Part shown: piece by piece, positions 53,392 to 62,901 of the stretch
Numbering within the stretch: position 1 is the first letter of the stretch
How the letters are laid out: every line of letters starts with the position of its first letter
Assembly: GCA_035511075.1 (NCBI GenBank)
Contig: DATKFW010000059.1
Span: 1 to 64,000, forward strand
Reading direction: 5' to 3'
From: DATAUD01 sp035511075
GTDB lineage: Bacteria; Verrucomicrobiota; Verrucomicrobiia; Limisphaerales; Palsa-1400
Length of the DNA stretch: 64,000 bases
Notes under the pieces: generated by a model
Told to the model about the DNA's origin: nothing
What the model saw: the letters and a program-made list of their open reading frames with translations, nothing else
Databases searched by the model: none
Program-made: the position numbers and the translations under genes

Positions 53392-54444
53392 ATGCCGCCG
53401 AAAACTGACAAGCCCGCCGAGGCAAAAATCCCCCCCGCCCGCCAGCGCGATTTGGACGCCGCCATTTCCTCCATTACAAAAACGTACGGCGACGGCAGCA
53501 TCATGCGCCTTGGCGACGCTCGCGCGAAGGTGGGAATCGAATTCATTCCGACAGGCGCGCTGGCCGTGGATCTTGCCCTGGGCATCGGCGGCGTGCCGCG
53601 CGGAAGAATTGTGGAGATTTTTGGCCCCGAATCTTCGGGCAAAACCACGCTGATGCTGCACGTCATCGCCAACGCGCAAAAAACCGGCGGTCTGGCGGCG
53701 TTTATCGACGCCGAGCACGCGCTGGACCCGGCCTACGCCAAGAAGCTCGGCGTCAACCTCGATGAACTGCTGGTCTCCCAACCGGATAGCGGCGAGGAGG
53801 CCCTGAGCATTTGCGAAACGCTGGCGCGCTCCAACGCCCTGGATGTCATCGTGATCGATTCGGTTGCCGCGCTGGTGCCCAAAGCCGAATTGGAAGGCGA
53901 AATGGGCATGGCGACCATGGGCATGCAGGCCCGCTTGATGAGCCAGGCGCTGCGCAAGCTCACCGCCATTCTCGCCAAATCCAAGACCACCTGCATTTTC
54001 ACCAATCAATTGCGCGAAAAAGTCGGCGTCATGTTCGGCAACCCGGAAACCACCCCCGGCGGCAAGGCCCTCAAATTTTACGCCAGCATCCGCATCGATA
54101 TTCGCCGGCGTGACACGCTCAAAGACGCCGCCGGCAACGCCATCGGCAACGCCGTCAAGGTCAAGATCGTCAAGAACAAGGTCGCGCCCCCGTTCGCCGA
54201 GGCGGAATTCGAGATTCTCTACAATCAAGGCATCAACAAGGAAGGCAGCATCCTCGACGTCGGCATCGTCCACGGCGTCATCGATAAAAAGGGCGCGTGG
54301 CTGCAATATGAAGGGGAATTGATTGGCCAAGGCAAAGAGGCCGCGCGCCAGGCCTTGGTGGAAAAGCCAGATTTAGCCCGGAAAATCGTCGCCAGCATCA
54401 TGGACAAGCGGAACGGCGTCGCCGCCGCGACCGAGGCGAAGTAG
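53392..54444 (+). CDS. recA: RecA recombinase
   Basis: 350 aa, standard length. Walker A GPESSGKT is at residues 78-85; the MAW motif (LGVNLDELLVSQPDSGEEAL), Walker B (DVIVIDSVAAL), loop L1/L2 region (GEMGMATMGMQARLMSQALR) and FTNQLREKVGVMFGNPE are all intact. RecA catalyses strand exchange and LexA cleavage. No convincing LexA box was found between lpxA and recA (75 bases). The bases before the ATG are pyrimidine rich (CTTTCCCCTTT) without a Shine-Dalgarno sequence. Confidence 0.98.
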   Translation: MPPKTDKPAEAKIPPARQRDLDAAISSITKTYGDGSIMRLGDARAKVGIEFIPTGALAVDLALGIGGVPRGRIVEIFGPESSGKTTLMLHVIANAQKTGGLAAFIDAEHALDPAYAKKLGVNLDELLVSQPDSGEEALSICETLARSNALDVIVIDSVAALVPKAELEGEMGMATMGMQARLMSQALRKLTAILAKSKTTCIFTNQLREKVGVMFGNPETTPGGKALKFYASIRIDIRRRDTLKDAAGNAIGNAVKVKIVKNKVAPPFAEAEFEILYNQGINKEGSILDVGIVHGVIDKKGAWLQYEGELIGQGKEAARQALVEKPDLARKIVASIMDKRNGVAAATEAK

Positions 54445-54494
54445 CGCATTTATCCCACCGTTTTCGCCGCGTCCTGGAACCGGCACCCAGGAAA

Positions 54495-54659
54495 ATGCGC
54501 GGGGCTGAATTATTTTCTGGCCAAAACCGCATTGACTGGTATTGTCAAGTGGTAGAGAGAGTGCCAGAACCCGAGTTCAAATGTAGTCGCGCTGAAAAAG
54601 TTGAGTTGGCGGTCGCGGTATTGCTGGCGTCTGTCTGGATTTGGCTGACGATAACGTAA
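54495..54659 (+). CDS. candidate small membrane protein, 54 aa
   Basis: The 344-base gap between recA and mpl holds one short frame: MRGAELFSGQNRIDWYCQVV at the start, then VPEPEFKCSRAEKVE and a hydrophobic end ELAVAVLLASVWIWLTIT followed by a stop. The arrangement of a polar N-terminal part plus a single C-terminal helix would suit a tail-anchored protein. An AGGA lies only two bases before the ATG, too close for good initiation, and codon use is less GC-rich at third positions than in neighbours. It may be chance; no homologue is claimed. The rest of the gap shows no other feature. Confidence 0.3.
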   Translation: MRGAELFSGQNRIDWYCQVVERVPEPEFKCSRAEKVELAVAVLLASVWIWLTIT

Positions 54660-54788
54660 GCGACGCAACTCGTTTAGGCGTAGACATTTACGGAAGTTGC
54701 CCGAGGCTGGAAATGCTCCTGGGGGAACGCAGGGAGTCCGTCTCATTTTATTTTCCGCATAGTCGGCACCCTCGCACGGGCCGCAAGT

Positions 54789-56186
54789 TCATTTGCGCTC
54801 TCCCATCGTTGCCAGCAATTTTTCGTGGATGCCCCCAAATCCGCCGTTACTGAAAACGCAAATCACATCTCCGCCAGCCGCTTCCTTCTTCAAATGGGCA
54901 ACAATTGAATCGACGTCCGCCAGGTAGGCGGCGGGCTTGCCGGCGGCCTGGAGGTCGTCCATCAATTTCCCGGGATCCAGCCGTTCCTCGGCTTTGAGCA
55001 ACTCCAGACGCGCGATTTGGGAAATAATCACCGCATCCGCGTCGCGGAAGGACTCGGCCAGCTCCTTTTGGAATACATTGCGGCGCGTCGTGTTGCTCCG
55101 GGGCTCGAAGACCGCCCAAATGCGCTGGTGGGCGTACCTCAAACGCACGGCGCGCAAGGTCTCGCGAATAGCCGTGGGATGATGCCCGAAATCGTCCAGG
55201 ACAGTCACGCCGCCGGCGATGCCGCGGACTTCCATGCGCCGTTTGACACCCCTGAACGTATCGAAACCGGATTGAATCTGCTTGTTGGACAAACCGCAAT
55301 GTTTGGCGCAGGCGATGACGGCCAGGGCGTTGCGCACATTGAATTCGCCCACCAGATTAAGATGAAACTTGAAGCTTGGAATTTCAAATTCACTGGCGGT
55401 CGGACCGTATTGGAGATTGAAACCCTGAACGCTGTTGCCCTCGCCAAGGCCGAAGCGCTTGATCGGGCAATGCGTCACTCCGAGCAACGGGGCGAGGTTC
55501 GGATCATCGCCGTTGGCCAGCAATTGCCCGTTGCGGGGAATCAAGTTGATCAGCCGTTTGAAGGAGGTCTGCACCGCAGCCAGGCTGTCAAAAATGTCCG
55601 CATGATCGAACTCCAGATTGTTGATGATGACGGCTTCGGGCAGGTAATGGACGAACTTGCTTCGTTTGTCAAAAAACGCGGTATCGTATTCGTCCCCCTC
55701 CATAATGAACCAGGGGCTGTCTGTGAAACGGGCGCCTTCGCCGAAATTGTTCGGCACGCCGCCAATGAGGAAACTGGGGTTCAATCCATTGTGCTCGAAG
55801 ACCCAGGCCAGCAGCGAGGTCGTGGTGGTCTTGCCGTGCGTGCCCGCGACCACCAGCGACCGTTTGCCGCGGATGAAAAATTCCCTCAACAATTCGGGCA
55901 GCGAGCAATAGCGCAGTTTCTGTTCCAGGACGTATTCCGCCTCCGCGTTTCCGCGCGAAATGGCGTTGCCGATAACCACCAGGTCGGGCTTGCCGGCCAG
56001 GTTGGATTCCGCGTACCCCGGCATCACGTCAATGCTCCTGGCCGCCAGAAAAGTGGACATCGGTGGATAAACATTGTGGTCCGAACCGGTGACGGCGAAG
56101 CCCTTGTCGCGCATCGCCGCGGCAACCGCCGCCATCGCCGTGCCTCCGATGCCGGTGAAATGAATCGATTTAATGTGGGGAAACAT
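54789..56186 (-). CDS. mpl: UDP-MurNAc:L-Ala-gamma-D-Glu-meso-DAP ligase
   Basis: 465 aa. The Mur-ligase N-terminal domain starts IHFTGIGGTAMAAVAAAMRD; the ATP loop is VVAGTHGKTTTTSLLAWVF; the C-terminal domain has VLDDFGHHPTAIRETLRAVR. The sequence 'NNLEFDHADIFDSL' distinguishes Mpl from MurC. The enzyme reattaches recycled murein tripeptide to UDP-MurNAc, so this organism recycles meso-DAP peptidoglycan. It lies between recA and gatB, 59 bases from the latter, with the same orientation. Confidence 0.95.
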   Translation of the reverse strand: MFPHIKSIHFTGIGGTAMAAVAAAMRDKGFAVTGSDHNVYPPMSTFLAARSIDVMPGYAESNLAGKPDLVVIGNAISRGNAEAEYVLEQKLRYCSLPELLREFFIRGKRSLVVAGTHGKTTTTSLLAWVFEHNGLNPSFLIGGVPNNFGEGARFTDSPWFIMEGDEYDTAFFDKRSKFVHYLPEAVIINNLEFDHADIFDSLAAVQTSFKRLINLIPRNGQLLANGDDPNLAPLLGVTHCPIKRFGLGEGNSVQGFNLQYGPTASEFEIPSFKFHLNLVGEFNVRNALAVIACAKHCGLSNKQIQSGFDTFRGVKRRMEVRGIAGGVTVLDDFGHHPTAIRETLRAVRLRYAHQRIWAVFEPRSNTTRRNVFQKELAESFRDADAVIISQIARLELLKAEERLDPGKLMDDLQAAGKPAAYLADVDSIVAHLKKEAAGGDVICVFSNGGFGGIHEKLLATMGERK

Positions 56187-56245
56187 CGCGTTTCTTAATT
56201 CATTAAAGCTGAAGATGTCGTTGCGGGGCGCGGAAACATCGCCGT

Positions 56246-57667
56246 CTATTTCAATTTTTGCTCCAGGATTTCCCCGGCCACGTTGGGGTTGGCTTTGCCT
56301 TTGCTCAATTTCATCACCTGGCCCTTGAGAAAATTCAACGCCGCCGCCTTGCCGGACTTGTAATCGGCCACCGGCCCGGGATTGGCGGCAATGACCTGGT
56401 CGCAGAAGCCCTCGATGGCCCCGGTGTCGCTGACCTGCGCCAGGCCTTTCTTCTCGACAATCGTCCCCGGCGCCTCGCCGCTGGCGAACATTTCCCCAAA
56501 CACCTGCTGCGCGATGGAACTGCTGATCTTGCGGCTCTCCACCAGCTCCACTATTTCGAGAATATAGTCCGGCTTGAATTTTAGATCCGCCAGCCCGGCC
56601 CCGGTTTCCGCCAGCTTGGCGCGCAAATTGTTGATGATCCAGTTGGCCGCAGCTTTCGGATTTTTGGCTCTTGGCGCGATCGACTCAAAATAATCGCCCA
56701 GCGCCCTGTCCCAAACGAAGGTTTGGGCGTCGGTGGCGGGCAATTGATACTGGCGCGCCAGGCGCTGCTTCTTGGCCAGCGGCAATTCGACCACGCGTTT
56801 GGCAACTTCCGCAAGCCATTGGGCGGTGGGCTCGAAGGGCATCAGATCCGGCTCGGGGAAATAGCGGTAATCCTGCGCCATTTCCTTGTCGCGCATGGTT
56901 TCGGTAAGGCCACCGGCGTCGTCCCACCGGCGGGTTTCCTGGAAAAGCTGGCCGCCCTTTTGCAGCGTCTCGATTTGACGGGGGATTTCATGCTCCAACG
57001 CGCGGCGCACGCCGCTGAAGCTGTTCATATTTTTGATCTCGATTTTCTTGCCGAGCGCGGATGTCCCGGGCGGACGGACGCTGACGTTGACGTCGCACCG
57101 GACCTCCCCTTTTTCCATGTCGCATTCGCTGATGCCGCCGTAGCGCAACACTTCGACCAGCGCATTGAGGTATTGGTAAGCCATTTCCGCGCTGGTGATT
57201 TCCGGTTCGGAAACGATTTCCAAGAGAGGAACGCCGGCCCGGTTGAAATCCACCCCGCTGTTGCGTTCGAAATGAAAACTCTTGCCGACATCCTCCTCAA
57301 GATGAGCGCGGGTAATGTGGATGCGCGTAATCCCGCCGTCGAATTCAAAGTCAATGTGCCCCCGGACGGTGGAGGGTTTGTCGTATTGGGTGATCTGGTA
57401 ATTCTTGGGCATGTCCGGATAGAAATAATTCTTCCGGTCAAATTTGGCGTAAGCAGGCAGCGTGCAATTAAGCAGCAAGCCGGTCAGAGCGGTCAACCGT
57501 AGCGCCTCTTCGTTGGCCACCGGCAGAACGCCGGGTAACCCAAGGCAGACCGGGCAGACGTTGGTATTGGGGGCCGCGCCGAATTCATTGGCGCAACCGC
57601 ACCACATTTTTGATTTGGTCTTGAGCTGGACATGCGTTTCCAGTCCGATGACGGCCTCGTAATTCAC
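56246..57667 (-). CDS. gatB: Asp/Glu-tRNA amidotransferase subunit B
   Basis: 473 aa from GTG 57667, which gives the usual N-terminus MNYEAVIGLETHVQLKTKSK; a TTG at 57706 would add 13 residues. Diagnostic blocks are CPVCLGLPGVLPV, KFDRKNYFYPDMPKNYQITQ, DFNRAGVPLLEIVSEP and DYRYFPEPDLMPF. The C-terminal YqeY-like helical domain is complete. GatB is the kinase/transamidation subunit of GatCAB, which corrects Glu-tRNA(Gln) or Asp-tRNA(Asn). gatA and gatC are not in the window. Confidence 0.96.
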   Translation of the reverse strand: MNYEAVIGLETHVQLKTKSKMWCGCANEFGAAPNTNVCPVCLGLPGVLPVANEEALRLTALTGLLLNCTLPAYAKFDRKNYFYPDMPKNYQITQYDKPSTVRGHIDFEFDGGITRIHITRAHLEEDVGKSFHFERNSGVDFNRAGVPLLEIVSEPEITSAEMAYQYLNALVEVLRYGGISECDMEKGEVRCDVNVSVRPPGTSALGKKIEIKNMNSFSGVRRALEHEIPRQIETLQKGGQLFQETRRWDDAGGLTETMRDKEMAQDYRYFPEPDLMPFEPTAQWLAEVAKRVVELPLAKKQRLARQYQLPATDAQTFVWDRALGDYFESIAPRAKNPKAAANWIINNLRAKLAETGAGLADLKFKPDYILEIVELVESRKISSSIAQQVFGEMFASGEAPGTIVEKKGLAQVSDTGAIEGFCDQVIAANPGPVADYKSGKAAALNFLKGQVMKLSKGKANPNVAGEILEQKLK

Positions 57668-57777
57668 AACGTCGCCAAGCCTAAAATTTTCCGCATCGCG
57701 CGGCAAACCAAATCACGGGATGTCCGGCCTGGCTAAAGGGCCGGCAGATTCCGGGAATCCAATTCCGTACGGAGTAG

Positions 57778-58017
57778 AGGGTATCACGGCCTCCCAAGAC
57801 GAAGCGGATCTGTAATGATGATCCCACGGCTATTTTACTGGTCACACATAATTGGAGTCCTGACGGGGCCGCTGGCACTTACCTCGACGTGCCTTATGGC
57901 GTCTATTATGATAACTCCGCCGGGTTATGGGCGATTTTCACCGAGGATGGATCAGAAATGCCCGAAAACGCCGCATTCAACGTGCTGATCATAAAAACCG
58001 GAGGAGGCATCGAATGA
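57778..58017 (+). pseudogene. remnant of a DUF7452-like secreted protein
   Basis: An 80-codon open stretch without a start codon covers most of the gap between gatB and glgP. Its translation includes AILLVTHNWSPDGAAGTYLD, VPYGVYYDNSAGLWAIFTED and GSEMPENAAFNVLIIKTGG, then a stop. The 'VTHNW.P.G..GTY', 'G(V/I).Y......WAIF.(Q/E)DG..MP..AAFNV' pattern recurs in exported verrucomicrobial proteins, which suggests this is the 3' remnant of a larger gene whose 5' part was deleted. An in-frame stop at 57775 precedes it. No start codon makes expression unlikely. Confidence 0.6.
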
Positions 58018-58024
58018 AAACCGA

Positions 58025-60226
58025 TTACTTCGGCGCGGCCGTGGGCAGGTAGTATTTGCGCGTGTACTCCTGCACCATGCGCCAGGTGTTGTATTGCGGC
58101 ACCAGCGTGACCATTGCGCGGCGGATGATCGTCAACCATTGGCGCGGGATGCCGCGATCGTCGCGGTTGTAGAACGCCGGGATGACCTGCTCGGTCAGCA
58201 CGCTGAAAAGATTGGCGCTGTCCACCCGGTCCTGTTCTTCGATCGAGGACGGATGACTGTCCGGGCCGATGGCGAATCCGTTGGTGCCATCGTAACCTTC
58301 GCGCCACCAGCCGTCCATGATGCTCATGTTCAGGCAGCCGTGACAACCCGCCTTCTGCCCGCTGGTGCCGGAGGCTTCCAGCGGCCGGCGCGGATTGTTG
58401 AGCCAGACGTCGCAGCCGGAGACCATTTGCCGGGCGACATGCACGTCATAGTTTTCGAGGAACACCAGGCGCCCCTTCAATTCGGTGAATTTGCTCAGAT
58501 GGATGATGCGCTGGATATACCGTTTGCCGTCGTCGTCGCGCGGGTGCGCCTTGCCCGCGAAAATGAACTGGATCGGATGCCGGCGGTCCTTGATCAGTTT
58601 GACCATGTCGTCGAAGTGATCGAAGATCAGTGGCGCGCGCTTGTAAGTGGCGAAGCGCCGCGCAAAACCAATGGTCAGCGCGTCGGCGTTGAGCAACTGG
58701 TCGAATGCAATAAAATCCGATTGCGAAAAGTTCTGGCCCAATTTCCGCCGGGCAAATTCGATGAGTTCGCGGCGCAACTTGTATCGCAACGCCCAGAGTT
58801 CCTCGTCCGAAACGAATTCCGGGTCGGCCATTTTTTTCCAGAATTCCGTCGAGTTGACTTCCTTCTCCAACCCGCCGGAGGAGCTGCGTTCCCAAAAGCG
58901 GGTCGTATCGCCCGCGGAACGGTCCTCCGACAAGCTGGGTCCGGCGAGTTTGCGCTGCCAAAACCGGCGCACGGGGCCTTTCATCCAACCGGTCAGATGA
59001 ATGCCGTTGGTGATATAACCGATCGGCACTTCGTCCACCAACCGGTCGGGCCACAGGCAGTGCCACATCTGGCGGCTGATCTGCCCGTGCAACTGGCTGA
59101 CGGCGTTGGCGGCCCGCGAGAGTTTGAGGGCCAGGACTGTCATGCAAAACGGCTCGGTCTCGTTCTCGGGATCGATCCGTCCCAATCCCATCAGCGTGTC
59201 GAGGGAAATCTTCAACTGGCCCATCATTTTGCGTTGCGCATAGCTCACCAGGTCGCGGTTGAAACGGTCGTGGCCCGCCTCGACGGGAGTGTGCGTGGTG
59301 AAGATACATTGTTCCCGCGTCTTGGCGAGGGCGTTGGCGTAGGATTGTCCCGCCGCGAGCTTTTCGCGCACCAATTCCAGGGTCAGAAAGGCGGCGTGGC
59401 CTTCATTCATGTGAAAGACCGAGGGCTGGACTCCCAGGGCGCGCAACAGGCGGACGCCGCCGACGCCCAGCAACATTTCCTGCATGATGCGCATCGTGTT
59501 GTCCCCGCCGTAAACCCGGCGGGTCAAATCGCAGTGATATTGCGCGTTTTCCGGCCGATTGGTGTCAAGGAGATAAACAGGGTTGCGGCCGACATTGACG
59601 CGCCAGGCATGAAAATAAACGTCGCTCAGTTCGATCTCCACCACGCAAACCAGCGGCTGGCCTTTGGCGTCCAGCACCGGCTCCATCGGCAGGTTCACCG
59701 GGTTGAGCAATGTGTAATACTCGACCTGCCAATTTTCCTGGTTGATCTGCTGCCCAAAATAGCCTTCCCGATAAAACAGGCTGATCCCGACAAACCCGAT
59801 GCCCAGGTCGCTGGCAGATTTACTGTGGTCCCCCGCCAGGATGCCCAGGCCGCCGGCGGCAATGGGCAGCGTTTCGTGAAAGCCGAATTCCGCGGAAAAA
59901 TAGGCCACGGGGGCATGCTCGAGCACGGCCGCGTTTTGCCGGCCCCAGGTATCCTGGTCGTTCATGTACGAGTCGAAATCGCGCAGCACCTGCTCGACGC
60001 GCCCGGCGAATTCGGTGTCCAGAAGGCGAACGCGCAATTCGTAATCGGAAACTTCGCGCAGTACGGCGGCGGCATTGTGATAAAGATTCTGCCAGCAACG
60101 CGGCGACAATTCCTGAAAGATTTCCTGCGCGCCCTGGTTCCAGGTCCACCAGATATTGTGGGCCAGGCGGTTGAGGTCGGAAATGATCTTGGTCAATTGC
60201 TCGGGTGATAACGCGGTTGTGCTCAT
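58025..60226 (-). CDS. glgP: alpha-glucan (glycogen/starch) phosphorylase, GT35
   Basis: 733 aa from ATG 60226 (MSTTALSPEQLTKIISDLNR). An N-terminal DUF3417 region (about 8-115, with LAHNIWWTWNQGAQEIF) precedes the phosphorylase domain: FSAEFGFHETLPIAAGGLG, HMNEGHAAFLTLE and the PLP site EASGTSGQKAGCHGCLNMSI, whose Lys binds PLP; many homologues have M where this has Q. The 'short' family phosphorolyses glucans to glucose-1-phosphate. With the glucoamylase at 25-27 kb it completes a glucan-degradation set; glgC/glgA are not seen. Confidence 0.94.
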   Translation of the reverse strand: MSTTALSPEQLTKIISDLNRLAHNIWWTWNQGAQEIFQELSPRCWQNLYHNAAAVLREVSDYELRVRLLDTEFAGRVEQVLRDFDSYMNDQDTWGRQNAAVLEHAPVAYFSAEFGFHETLPIAAGGLGILAGDHSKSASDLGIGFVGISLFYREGYFGQQINQENWQVEYYTLLNPVNLPMEPVLDAKGQPLVCVVEIELSDVYFHAWRVNVGRNPVYLLDTNRPENAQYHCDLTRRVYGGDNTMRIMQEMLLGVGGVRLLRALGVQPSVFHMNEGHAAFLTLELVREKLAAGQSYANALAKTREQCIFTTHTPVEAGHDRFNRDLVSYAQRKMMGQLKISLDTLMGLGRIDPENETEPFCMTVLALKLSRAANAVSQLHGQISRQMWHCLWPDRLVDEVPIGYITNGIHLTGWMKGPVRRFWQRKLAGPSLSEDRSAGDTTRFWERSSSGGLEKEVNSTEFWKKMADPEFVSDEELWALRYKLRRELIEFARRKLGQNFSQSDFIAFDQLLNADALTIGFARRFATYKRAPLIFDHFDDMVKLIKDRRHPIQFIFAGKAHPRDDDGKRYIQRIIHLSKFTELKGRLVFLENYDVHVARQMVSGCDVWLNNPRRPLEASGTSGQKAGCHGCLNMSIMDGWWREGYDGTNGFAIGPDSHPSSIEEQDRVDSANLFSVLTEQVIPAFYNRDDRGIPRQWLTIIRRAMVTLVPQYNTWRMVQEYTRKYYLPTAAPK

Positions 60227-60409
60227 AATGTGGCGCGCGCCCATTGCCAGGCGCAAAATTACGCGCTAGAAAGCCACGCAAACCCGCAAAGCGCAACTCA
60301 TAAAATTTCTTAGCAGTCGATTTTCAGGCGCCCGCCTCGCGCAACGCGAAAACAAGACAAAAGGCAAAAGAGTCCTTTAAGTAACCCGCGTCCATTGATA
60401 CCATCCCTA

Positions 60410-61324
60410 ATGATGCACGCGTTGGCGCGCTCCATTGTTTGCTCAGGCTCGATTCTGTTGTGCCTGAAAGCCGGTCCCGTGGCGGGGCAGTCCGCTCCGC
60501 CCGTCCCCAGTTCATTTCCAAGAGCAGTGACGTCGCAGCCCAATGGCGTCCCTGCGGCCGCCGGGAACATGCCAGTCGGGTCGTCGCTGCTGGTTTTTGA
60601 CGCCGAGACAAAACAGTATGACGCCTCGCCTGGCGAGGCCGCCGCGCCGTTCATATTCAATCTGACGAACGTTTGGACCAACGAAATCGTTATCGAAAGA
60701 GTGCGCGCCTCGTGCGGTTGCACAACTGCCGAAATGCCCGCTGTCCCGTGGCACATACCTCCCGGCGGGAGCGGACAGGTTCATGCTGAGGTCAACCTGG
60801 CGGGCAAGATGGGTTTGGTGACAAAGACGTTGACGTTCGACACCACGGTCGGCCCCCGCATTGCCTACCTCAAAGTCAGTATTCCCATGGCGCCGGCCAG
60901 TGGTGGAACATTGTCCCAATTGGACCGCAGAGCCGCCATGGCGCTGGCCGCGGCCGATTCACGGGCGATCTTTCAAGGCGATTGCGCCAAATGCCATGTC
61001 GAGAAGGGACGCAGCGCGCTGGGCGAGGACCTCTACGCCGCCGACTGCGGTATCTGCCACGAGTCATCACATCGCGAGAGCGTCGTGCCGGATTTGCACG
61101 CGCTCAAACAGGCGACGGATTTGGATTATTGGAAGGCGATCATCACGCTGGGCAAGCCTCACTCCATGATGCCCGGGTTCGGCGCCGCCCAGGGCGGGCC
61201 GCTGAGCGACGCCCAAATCAATTCCCTGGCGACGTACCTGGATCGGACGATATCGCACCACTTGACTTCCACGATGTCCAATGCCGCCGCCGCGCCAATC
61301 ATCCAAAGTTCGATCGTGCAATAG
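60410..61324 (+). CDS. exported DUF1573 - cytochrome c fusion protein
   Basis: 304 aa from ATG 60410 with a signal peptide (LARSIVCSGSILLCLKAGPV). Residues about 50-150 are a DUF1573 Ig-like domain (VRASCGCTTAEMPAVPWHIP with the typical 'SCGCT' and 'IPPGGSG.V'). Residues about 185-280 are a cytochrome c domain with two haem-binding motifs only 19 residues apart, CAKCH and CGICH, and an axial Met in SMMPGF. Electron transfer in the periplasm is likely, with the DUF1573 part binding a partner or cell-wall component. It is divergent from glgP. Confidence 0.82.
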   Translation: MMHALARSIVCSGSILLCLKAGPVAGQSAPPVPSSFPRAVTSQPNGVPAAAGNMPVGSSLLVFDAETKQYDASPGEAAAPFIFNLTNVWTNEIVIERVRASCGCTTAEMPAVPWHIPPGGSGQVHAEVNLAGKMGLVTKTLTFDTTVGPRIAYLKVSIPMAPASGGTLSQLDRRAAMALAAADSRAIFQGDCAKCHVEKGRSALGEDLYAADCGICHESSHRESVVPDLHALKQATDLDYWKAIITLGKPHSMMPGFGAAQGGPLSDAQINSLATYLDRTISHHLTSTMSNAAAAPIIQSSIVQ

Positions 61325-61355
61325 CCAGGGTGTTAACCTGGTTCGGAATCCGCCG

Positions 61356-62741
61356 TCACTTCCCTGTTAGAGTGCGGTAGAAGATGTGCGGGATGGAGGG
61401 GTTTATCGGGACGTTAACCTGGACGACACCCGTGGCGCTGTTGGTAGTCAGCAAGGTCTGCCACTGATTGGAGCCGAGTGTGGCGCTGGTGTTGTACTGA
61501 ATGGTCAGGCTCTGGCCTACGCCCGAAGTCACATTGAAGTTGAAGGAGTTGCCGCTGACCGACGCGTCGGCGAGGACCGGCGCGGTCGTCGTGCCGCCGC
61601 CTATCGTGGCCAGGTTGAATTCGGTGATAGCGCCCCGATAGGCACCTGTGAAGTAATCGCCGGCCTTGTTGGTGGCGCCAGTGTACCGGTAGAAACCGAC
61701 GGCGCACAGGTAATTCGTGCTCGGCTGAAGGGTGTCGGCCGGTATCTGGAATGAAGTAGCCGTTCCGGGCAGCGCATTGGAATTTCCAGGCGAGGCGGTG
61801 GAATAAACGTTTCCGACAATCACAACGACAAAATCTGTGGCTGCCGCGCCGGTAAAGGGGTCCCACGTCAGCGTAAATGCTTGCGCGGGATTGACAGACT
61901 GAGCGGCGGTGTAACTGGTGATTTGTGGGGCATTGGGCTGAAGCAGGGAGGCGGACAGTTTTACGGTCACATCTTGATTGGAATCGGCGGCGACCACATC
62001 GAAGATGTAGCTCCCATTGCCAAACGTGGTGTCCAGCGCGCTCTGATTGGTATTGGCGGCGTCCAGGAAGAATTGCGCGGGATTAATCGGATTGTGCGTC
62101 AAGTTCGTCACGGTGGTGCTCGGCAGCTCTACCGTGGCGGAAATGGCGGTGCGATTGGAAGCCAGGATGACGTTTGCCAGAAAGAGATAGGCAAAGTTCG
62201 TGTCAACCGTCGGCGCGCTGGTGGAAGTCTGTTGGTAGTAAACGGCATCGCCAACGGTGAAGGTCGTGTACTGGTTGGTGCCGGAACCGCCGCCGCCGCC
62301 TCCTGTGCCGATCGTGGTGAACGTTCCCACCGGAACTCCACCCAGCGGGGTTCCGCCCGGAGTTTGCCCGCTGACGTCCCATAATATTGTAGTGTTGGAT
62401 GGGAATGCCGGGCTGGGAGTGCAAGTCAACACCGTATTGCCGGGGCTCCAAATCTCGGATGTCGCCAGCGTGGAGAACGTACTATCGTTATAGAATGTGG
62501 CGGTGGTGGCGGTAGGATCCATCGCCTCGCTGAAATTGAAAACCACTGAGGCCGTGGTCGAAACGCCCGTCGCCCCGTCTTGGGGAAGAGTGGAAACTAT
62601 GGTGGGTTGGGCCTCCACACAAGTGAGAGTTAAAAGGAAAGCGATCAGCGCCAGCCACGGAGCCCTGTGAATGCCAGCCGGATGTGGCGCGATCCAACCG
62701 TGATCGGTTGTTCCCCGAACTGCGTTGGAAGTTGGTTTCAC
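61356..62741 (-). CDS. secreted SbsA/Big_5 Ig-like domain protein
   Basis: 461 aa from a GTG at 62741. A signal segment (RAPWLALIAFLLTLTCVEAQ) sits unusually deep, about residues 26-45. Residues about 46-145 match the Big_5 domain (STLPQDGATGVSTTASVVFN and FSEAMDPTATTATF). A Gly linker follows, then two fibronectin-like beta domains and the C-terminal 'LTIQYNTSATLGSNQWQTL...IFYRTL' module shared with the other secreted proteins. No catalytic motif was found. It is convergent with the cytochrome gene, 31 bases away. Confidence 0.75.
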   Translation of the reverse strand: MKPTSNAVRGTTDHGWIAPHPAGIHRAPWLALIAFLLTLTCVEAQPTIVSTLPQDGATGVSTTASVVFNFSEAMDPTATTATFYNDSTFSTLATSEIWSPGNTVLTCTPSPAFPSNTTILWDVSGQTPGGTPLGGVPVGTFTTIGTGGGGGGSGTNQYTTFTVGDAVYYQQTSTSAPTVDTNFAYLFLANVILASNRTAISATVELPSTTVTNLTHNPINPAQFFLDAANTNQSALDTTFGNGSYIFDVVAADSNQDVTVKLSASLLQPNAPQITSYTAAQSVNPAQAFTLTWDPFTGAAATDFVVVIVGNVYSTASPGNSNALPGTATSFQIPADTLQPSTNYLCAVGFYRYTGATNKAGDYFTGAYRGAITEFNLATIGGGTTTAPVLADASVSGNSFNFNVTSGVGQSLTIQYNTSATLGSNQWQTLLTTNSATGVVQVNVPINPSIPHIFYRTLTGK

Positions 62742-62901
62742 AAGAAACGGATCAGATCAAAAATAAAGTCCCGTGTCCAGCCAAAATCCTATTCCCCCGG
62801 GCACAATTACTCCCGGCGCCGATACAAAAGAGCCTGCTGCGATTGCGGGTCTGCCGCTTTTTCCCCTTGGAAGCAGCGCGGTCCAGGAGTAACTTGAATG
62901 C

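Noticed and set aside
54472..54492. Terminator hairpin after recA
   Set aside because: A six-base stem TCCTGG/CCAGGA is not followed by a T-run.
58094..60208. 704-codon open frame on the plus strand opposite glgP
   Set aside because: It mirrors the glgP codons on the other strand, has no domain motifs and reflects high third-position GC. glgP has all catalytic motifs.
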